From NCBI GenBank assembly GCA_945928335.1, contig CAMENK010000006.1, positions 1-18,028 of the forward strand: DNA of 18,028 bases, in the 5' to 3' direction. Shown here piece by piece: positions 13,674 through 18,028 of the stretch (the first letter of the stretch is position 1; each line of letters starts with the position of its first letter). Under the pieces are notes generated by a model. That model ran no database searches. It saw nothing but the letters and a program-made list of their open reading frames with translations, and had not been told where the DNA came from. The translations under genes were made by a program, and so were the position numbers. This stretch comes from an uncultured Bacillota bacterium. Lineage in GTDB: Bacteria > Bacillota_I > Bacilli_A > RF39 > UBA660.

Positions 13674-13706
13674 AAAAAATTCTAGAAATCGTTTCTAGAA
13701 TTTTTT
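13674..13706. terminator. Bidirectional terminator shared by rny and RNase J gene
   Basis: AAAAAATTCTAGAAA (13674-13688) and its exact complement (13692-13706) flank a TCG loop, giving T-runs in both directions. The left arm contains the RNase J stop codon (plus 13682-13684), so the last codons of that gene form part of the stem. Confidence 0.9.
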
Positions 13707-15367
13707 GTTTCAAGTATCATTGGCATGATGATTGGTCTTCTACCAGTTTGTTCAATCGTATATGAGTTAAGTTCAAGTATTATTCTATTTTTTAAGTCTG
13801 TTATACTAAAGTTATATTTGTTTAATTCTGATAATGCAATTGCTTTAACTTTGTTTTGTATATTTGTTAATAGTTCAGAATTTTCATTAACTACTACAAA
13901 TCCTCTAGTAGTTATATTTGGTTCAAGTGATAAGGTTTTTCTTTCTGGGTCAATGTTTAAAATTACTATTAGTACACCATCAGTGCTCATTATTTTTCTA
14001 TCTCTTATTACACTTGTACCAATATCGCCAATTCTTTTACCATCAACATAAATATCATTTATTGGAATACTTCCTGCAAGTCTTACTCCATCTTTTGAAA
14101 GTGCTAACATATCACCATTTTTTAATATGAATGTATGATCTTTAGGTAATCCACATTCAATAGCTAAGTTTGCATGACTTTGAAGCATTCTATATTCTCC
14201 ATGTGCTGGCATGAAATATTCAGGTTTCATAAGTCTTATCAATAATTTTAATTCATCTTGTTTAGCATGTCCACTAGTATGAATATCTGAGTCATTTGAA
14301 GTAGTGTATACTTTAGCTCCTTTTAAATAAAGTTTGTTGATAACTCTGTTAATACTCATTGCATTTCCTGGAATAGGAGAACTTGAGAATATTACTGTAT
14401 CATCTTTCATTAAAGTAATATTTGAATCAACTCCATTTGCAATTCTACTTAATGCTGCTAGAGGTTCTCCTTGACTTCCTGTAACTAATAAACATAAATG
14501 TTCTGGTTTTGTTTTTTTCATTTCATCATTAGATATGATTACATCTTTATCTTTAATTAAACCACAACCTTTTGCTATTTCTATACTATTTATCATACTT
14601 CTTCCAAATGGACATATTTTTCTATTATTTTTCTTACATGTTTCAATTATGTGGATAAGTCTATATATGTTAGAAGCAAATGTTGCTAAGATTATTCTTC
14701 CAGTGCAAGTTCTTATTATATCACTTAATGCTTCATCTACATCGCTTTCACTAGTTGAAAATCCTGGTACTAATGCATTAGTAGAATCAGAAAGTAATAA
14801 TTTAACTCCTTGGTCTCCTATAGAAGCCATTTTACCTAAGTTAGCCATTGGGCCTATTGGAGTTAAATCGAATTTAAAGCCTCCAGTAGTAACAACTCTA
14901 CCATTAGGTGTCATTACACTTATTCCATAACTATCAGGTATAGAGTGAGTAGTTCTGAAGAATTCAACTTCAAAATGTTTAAATTTTGGTTTAGTTTCTT
15001 CTGTTAATATAATTATATTATTATAAACAATTCCACGATCATCTAATTTTTTCTTTATTAATTCACTTGCAACTTTTGGTGCATATATAACTGGTATGTT
15101 TAAATGATTTAATACATATGGTATTCCACCTATATGATCTTCATGTCCATGTGTTATAAATAAAGCTTTTACTTTTTCTTCATTTTGTTTTAAAAAAGTA
15201 TAATCAGCTAATACATAATCTATTCCTAATAAATCATTTTCTGGAAACATAACTCCAGCATCTATAATAATTATTTCATCATCATGCATAATTGCATACA
15301 TATTTTTCCCAACTTCTCCAAGTCCGCCTAAAGCGAACACAAAAGTCTCTTTTTCTTGTGTTTTCAT
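13682..15367 (-). CDS. rnjA: Ribonuclease J
   Basis: A 561-residue metallo-beta-lactamase/beta-CASP ribonuclease acting as 5'-3' exonuclease and endonuclease in RNA decay and maturation. Visible in order: FVFALGGLGEVGKNMY at the start, DAGVMFPEND, the zinc motif THGHEDHIGGIPYVL (His73-His78), RTTHSIPDSYG, SDSTNA, the beta-CASP region with LLVTGSQGEP, then HTSGHA and FMPAHGEYRML, and the C-terminal domain. The length equals RNase J1/J2; I call it J1-like because all metal ligands are present and no second copy is in view. ATG 15367 has GGAGG 6-7 nt upstream. The promoter is at 15411-15439. Confidence 0.96.
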   Translation of the reverse strand: MKTQEKETFVFALGGLGEVGKNMYAIMHDDEIIIIDAGVMFPENDLLGIDYVLADYTFLKQNEEKVKALFITHGHEDHIGGIPYVLNHLNIPVIYAPKVASELIKKKLDDRGIVYNNIIILTEETKPKFKHFEVEFFRTTHSIPDSYGISVMTPNGRVVTTGGFKFDLTPIGPMANLGKMASIGDQGVKLLLSDSTNALVPGFSTSESDVDEALSDIIRTCTGRIILATFASNIYRLIHIIETCKKNNRKICPFGRSMINSIEIAKGCGLIKDKDVIISNDEMKKTKPEHLCLLVTGSQGEPLAALSRIANGVDSNITLMKDDTVIFSSSPIPGNAMSINRVINKLYLKGAKVYTTSNDSDIHTSGHAKQDELKLLIRLMKPEYFMPAHGEYRMLQSHANLAIECGLPKDHTFILKNGDMLALSKDGVRLAGSIPINDIYVDGKRIGDIGTSVIRDRKIMSTDGVLIVILNIDPERKTLSLEPNITTRGFVVVNENSELLTNIQNKVKAIALSELNKYNFSITDLKNRIILELNSYTIEQTGRRPIIMPMILETKNSRNDF

Positions 15368-15410
15368 AAAATTCCTCCTAAATTTCTAATAAAAGAAAAT
15401 CAATATGTTA

Positions 15411-15439
15411 ATTATACTACAAAAATGATAAAATGTCTA
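15411..15439 (-). promoter_or_regulatory. Promoter of the RNase J gene
   Basis: Minus-strand TAGACA (15439-15434), 17 nt, TATAAT (15416-15411). A divergent TATAAT for ftsY lies at 15461-15466, so both promoters share this spacer of about 115 nt. Confidence 0.7.
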
Positions 15440-15460
15440 GCGTGTTAAAATATAAACTGA

Positions 15461-15478
15461 TATAATTAATACGGAGGG
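15461..15478 (+). promoter_or_regulatory. -10 element and RBS of ftsY operon
   Basis: TATAAT (15461-15466) lies directly before GGAGGG (15473-15478) and ATG 15484, implying a very short leader. No good -35 is visible at 17 nt (TAGCGT). Confidence 0.5.
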
Positions 15479-15483
15479 TAGTT

Positions 15484-16446
15484 ATGGGCATATTTGATAA
15501 AATAAAAAAAGTATTTAGTAATAAAGAAAATGTAGAAAAGTATGATGAAGGACTTACTAAAACTAGAGATAATTTTGTTAATAAATTAAATTTACTTGGT
15601 ATTAAGTATACTAAAATTAGTGATGAATTTTATGATGAATTAGAAGAAATACTTATTATGGCTGATGTTGGTACTAAAGTGACTGAAAAGTTTATAGATA
15701 AAATTAAAAAAAGAGTGAAGGAAGAAAATATTAGTGATTTTGAGTATTTGAAAGAAGTTATTGTAGATGAACTTTTACTTATTTATGTTAATGGAGAACA
15801 ATTAGTTAGTAAAATAAATTATAATGAAAGTGGTATGACTACAATTTTGTTTGTTGGAGTTAATGGAGTTGGAAAGACTACTAGTATAGCTAAGTTAGGT
15901 TATAGAATGAAGAATGAAGGCAAAAAAGTTATGTTCATAGGTGCGGATACTTTTAGAGCAGGCGCGGTAAGTCAACTTAAATTATGGGCTGATAAATTAG
16001 GAATACTTTTTTATGGAAGAGATGATACTGATCCCGCTACTGTAGTTTATGAAGGTCTAACTAAAGCAAAAGAAGAAAACATTGATGTATGTTTAATAGA
16101 TACTGCTGGTAGGTTGCAAAATAAAGTTAATTTGATGAAAGAATTAGAAAAGATAAATAAAATTATAGAGAAAAAACAAGAATGTAAAGTAGATGAAACT
16201 TTACTAGTAATTGACGCTTCAACTGGACAAAATGGAATAAGTCAAGCTAAAAGTTTTAAAGAAATCTGTGATATTACAGGTATTATTTTAACTAAGTTAG
16301 ATGGTACAGCTAAAGGTGGAATTGTTCTTGGAGTGAAAGAAGAAATAGGACTTCCAGTAAAGTTTGTAGGATTAGGTGAAAAGGAAGAAGATATGATTCC
16401 TTTTGATATAGAAAGTTATATATATGGGTTGTTTAAGGAGTGGTAA
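15484..16446 (+). CDS. ftsY: Signal recognition particle receptor FtsY
   Basis: A 320-residue SRP GTPase that docks ribosome-SRP complexes at the membrane. A short N domain (about 1-110) without the long acidic A region of proteobacterial FtsY is followed by the G domain: G1 VNGVGKTT (126-133), the insertion box with GADTFRAGAVSQLKLWA, DTAGR (206-210), TKLDG (270-274) and the C-terminal GLGEKEEDMIPFD. All GTPase motifs are intact. It is the first gene of an operon with a nudix hydrolase (1 nt gap) and ylxM. In Bacillus ffh usually follows ylxM; here a terminator follows instead. Confidence 0.97.
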   Translation: MGIFDKIKKVFSNKENVEKYDEGLTKTRDNFVNKLNLLGIKYTKISDEFYDELEEILIMADVGTKVTEKFIDKIKKRVKEENISDFEYLKEVIVDELLLIYVNGEQLVSKINYNESGMTTILFVGVNGVGKTTSIAKLGYRMKNEGKKVMFIGADTFRAGAVSQLKLWADKLGILFYGRDDTDPATVVYEGLTKAKEENIDVCLIDTAGRLQNKVNLMKELEKINKIIEKKQECKVDETLLVIDASTGQNGISQAKSFKEICDITGIILTKLDGTAKGGIVLGVKEEIGLPVKFVGLGEKEEDMIPFDIESYIYGLFKEW

Positions 16447-16447
16447 A

Positions 16448-16966
16448 GTGAAAACATTATATGAAGGTTTTGTTAATATTTATGAATGTGAAAGAGATAG
16501 AAATGGAAAAGTTGAAACTTATACAAAGGTTCAATTAAGAGGTGCCTCAGCAGGAATTGTTATAAATGAAAATGGTGAGATGGCTTTAGTAAAGCAATAT
16601 AGACCTATTTTAGGTAGAAATACTTTAGAAGTTCCATGTGGTACTTTAGATAAGGGCATTTCTAAAAAAGATATTATTATAGAAGAATTAGAAGAGGAAT
16701 GTGGAATAACTAGAGATAATATTATTACAATTACGAATGAACCTATTCTTACATATAATATTATTGAAAATATGTCTGATGGTGAAATGCATATATTTTT
16801 TATAAAGGTTAAAAATGTAATTTGTAATCCAAAAGCTGAAGATGATGTAGAAGAAGTTAAGTTTTATAGTTTAGAAGAGATAGAGAACTTAATAAAAAAT
16901 AGGGTTATTACTGATCCAAAGACTTTAATATGTTTCTATCTTTATAAGGATATGATTTCATGTTAG
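16448..16966 (+). CDS. Nudix hydrolase, ADP-ribose pyrophosphatase-like, with altered Nudix box
   Basis: A 172-residue protein. Start GTG 16448 with AAGGAG (16435-16440) and 7 nt spacing; longer frames overlap ftsY without a site. The fold is that of NUDT5/ADP-ribose pyrophosphatases: YEGFVNIYECERD, VKQYRPILGRNTLEVPCG, then the Nudix box at 65-87. Against G-x5-E-x7-R-E-U-x-E-E-x-G-U, Gly65 and the E-U-x-E-E-x-G-U part (Glu80, Glu83, Glu84, Gly86) are present, but the first Glu is Ile71 and the Arg is Glu79. Metal-binding glutamates are kept, so activity is plausible, but the substrate may differ. It sits 1 nt after ftsY and overlaps ylxM by 7 nt. Confidence 0.85.
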   Translation: MKTLYEGFVNIYECERDRNGKVETYTKVQLRGASAGIVINENGEMALVKQYRPILGRNTLEVPCGTLDKGISKKDIIIEELEEECGITRDNIITITNEPILTYNIIENMSDGEMHIFFIKVKNVICNPKAEDDVEEVKFYSLEEIENLIKNRVITDPKTLICFYLYKDMISC

Positions 16967-17244
16967 AAAGAGAAAGAATTATTAGACTTTATGATATTTA
17001 TAAAAATTTATTAACAAGTAAGCAACAGGAGTATTTTGAATATTATTATTTTGAAGATCTATCATTTACTGAAATTGGAGAAAATTTGGGAGTTAGTAAA
17101 TCGTTAGTTGGTAAAACAATAAATAATATAAATAGTAAACTTAATGAATATGAAGCTAAACTTAAATTTTTAAAAGTGTATGATGAGATTGATAAGATAA
17201 AAGATGCTAAAATAAAAAGTAATTTACAAAATATAATAAAATAA
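16960..17244 (+). CDS. ylxM: YlxM / p13-like helix-turn-helix protein
   Basis: A 94-residue protein with sigma-factor-region-4-like helix-turn-helix: LTSKQQEYFEYYYFEDLSF, then TEIGENLGVSKSLVGKTINN and a helical tail. This is the UPF0122/YlxM family, which accompanies ftsY and ffh in Firmicutes and is linked to the SRP pathway as a modulator. The start ATG 16960 lies inside the end of the nudix gene (7 nt overlap), indicating translational coupling. Its TAA stop (17242-17244) is in the left arm of the terminator. Confidence 0.9.
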   Translation: MLERERIIRLYDIYKNLLTSKQQEYFEYYYFEDLSFTEIGENLGVSKSLVGKTINNINSKLNEYEAKLKFLKVYDEIDKIKDAKIKSNLQNIIK

Positions 17245-17268
17245 AAAAGCCGAAAGCTTTTTTATTTT
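17238..17268. terminator. Bidirectional terminator between ylxM and the minus-strand gene
   Basis: A 13-bp stem, 17238-17250 with 17256-17268 (core AAAAAAGC/GCTTTTTT), encloses the loop CGAAA. Both flanking stop codons (17242-17244 plus, 17262-17264 minus) lie inside the stem. Confidence 0.88.
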
Positions 17269-17927
17269 AATGTTTGAACTAATCTAACTTCGTTTTCATA
17301 TTTTTTAAGACGATTATTATATTCACTTCTACTAATGTGACCATTTCTATATAAATCTTCTATCCAATTTTCAGTTATTGTAAGATATGGAATATTTCCT
17401 ACTTTAAAGAATTCTCTATATCTGCTTAAATCACTAACAGTTAATCCTGAAAAATCTCTTGCTTGTATTTTTGCAATGTTATATAAATCTTCATTTATTT
17501 TTAATGTAGGACTTACATGATAAGTACTACCTTTTTTCACTATATCTGAAGTTAAGTAAATATAATATGTTTTTCCTTCAAATTTAATTGCTCGAACTTG
17601 ACTACTTAATGTAGGATTTTCTATAAAACCAATTATAAAATTCTTATTTATTCTTTTAATAGGTAAAGAACCAAATTCAAAGTAATTACCTTTTAACACT
17701 TTGTCTGCATCAAATAATCCTTCAGTATAATTAAACCATACTGGGCTAGATGATATTATTCTACTAACTAAATTTCCTTTAAAAGTATCAATATATGTCT
17801 TTCTAAAAGCTTTTAATTTTTCACTTTCCATAGTTATTTCATATAATTCAAATTTTTTACTTGAAAAATCTTTACCTATATTTTTGGATGTTTCAGGCTT
17901 AAATTCTTTAATGTTTTCTTTTTTCAT
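17262..17927 (-). CDS. Unknown soluble protein
   Basis: Not recognised. From ATG 17927 (GGGAG at 17938-17934, 6 nt away) it has 221 residues. An upstream in-frame ATG at 17969 adds 14 charged residues but has only a weak GAAG site, so either may be used. The N-terminal ~30 residues are charged. The body is a mixed alpha/beta domain with a motif-like GSLPIKRINKNFIIGFIENP, then KTYYIYLTSDIVKKG. The last ~45 residues are helical with a SRSEYNNRLKKYE pattern. No signal peptide or membrane segment is seen. It converges on ylxM with a shared terminator. The 3' part (RDFSGLTVSDLSRYREFF) could be a DNA- or protein-binding helical module; that is speculative. Confidence 0.7.
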   Translation of the reverse strand: MKKENIKEFKPETSKNIGKDFSSKKFELYEITMESEKLKAFRKTYIDTFKGNLVSRIISSSPVWFNYTEGLFDADKVLKGNYFEFGSLPIKRINKNFIIGFIENPTLSSQVRAIKFEGKTYYIYLTSDIVKKGSTYHVSPTLKINEDLYNIAKIQARDFSGLTVSDLSRYREFFKVGNIPYLTITENWIEDLYRNGHISRSEYNNRLKKYENEVRLVQTLK

Positions 17928-17969
17928 TATTTTCTCCCATTTTTTATCTTCCTTCCTTTTATCAAACAT

Positions 17970-18028
17970 TATTTCTTCAATTTTATGTTTGTTGTTTGTT
18001 TTATATTTTTTTTTTTGTCAATATTTTT
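17970..18028 (-). promoter_or_regulatory. Upstream region of the minus-strand gene, TTGACA with A11 tract
   Basis: Minus-strand TTGACA (18021-18016) is followed by a run of 11 A (plus T 18006-18016). No matching -10 lies at 16-18 nt (TATAAA is only 10 nt away), so promoter assignment is uncertain. The homopolymer might make spacing variable. Confidence 0.3.

Noticed and set aside
13725..14930. Plus-strand ORFs within the RNase J gene
   Set aside because: Antisense shadows of a strongly conserved coding sequence.
18006..18016. T11 tract as a phase-variable repeat
   Set aside because: Homopolymers are common in such AT-rich spacers, and no reading frame or well-formed promoter depends on it.
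1..18028. CRISPR array, tRNA or rRNA genes
   Set aside because: No regularly spaced direct repeats, no cloverleaf with GGTTCGA/CCA features and no rRNA-like GC-rich conserved block seen on either strand.

Overview
The window is very AT-rich DNA with short, AT-driven intergenic spacers. Core genes are of Firmicutes/Tenericutes type: RNase Y, RNase J, FtsY next to YlxM, a LtaS-like phosphotransferase, and a YtrA-type GntR regulator. TGA serves as a stop codon (666-668 and 12033-12035) and tryptophans are TGG, so the Mycoplasma UGA=Trp code does not apply. A gut Bacilli/RF39-like or related reduced-genome low-GC lineage fits; this is inference from gene content, not a phylogenetic placement.

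Layout. (1) 1-235: the tail of an unrecognised gene and a terminator. (2) 238-2157: a YtrA regulator, ABC ATPase and ABC-2 permease in a tightly overlapping operon behind a consensus promoter. (3) 2160-6853: an accessory island. It holds three diverged copies of a two-part cassette (structured leader RNA, then a small unknown ORF), a decayed C-terminal piece of a plasmid mobilisation (Pre/Mob-like) protein, a PH-domain membrane protein, a DUF3800 gene followed by a convergent pseudoknotted RNA, and a small operon with a decayed second gene. (4) 6888-9204: a stand-alone ComEC-type metallo-beta-lactamase with DUF3006, then an unknown membrane protein and a small acidic protein. (5) 9217-13706: a LtaS-like sulfatase overlapping an OGG-type 8-oxoguanine glycosylase, then RNase Y. 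(6) 13682-17268: RNase J convergent to RNase Y, then divergent ftsY - nudix - ylxM. (7) 17262-18028: an unknown protein on the minus strand.

Most notable are two kinds of structured RNA in the accessory island. The three leaders at about 2225-2376, 4193-4334 and 5716-5800 share a core (CGCYCCA, GGAAA, CTCGAAC), a paired stem that changes sequence but keeps pairing, and, in the two intact copies, an intrinsic terminator placed just before the small ORF. The second copy can also form an 8-bp stem that would break its terminator. The RNA beside DUF3800 (about 5507-5607, minus strand) has its own promoter, an H-type pseudoknot and a terminal stem followed by U7. It matches the published association of DUF3800 genes with structured RNA motifs.

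The housekeeping half is compact: 1-7 nt overlaps within operons, terminators shared between convergent genes, and stop codons inside terminator stems. Two principal mRNA-decay endonucleases (RNase Y and RNase J) lie tail to tail, beside the SRP receptor operon.
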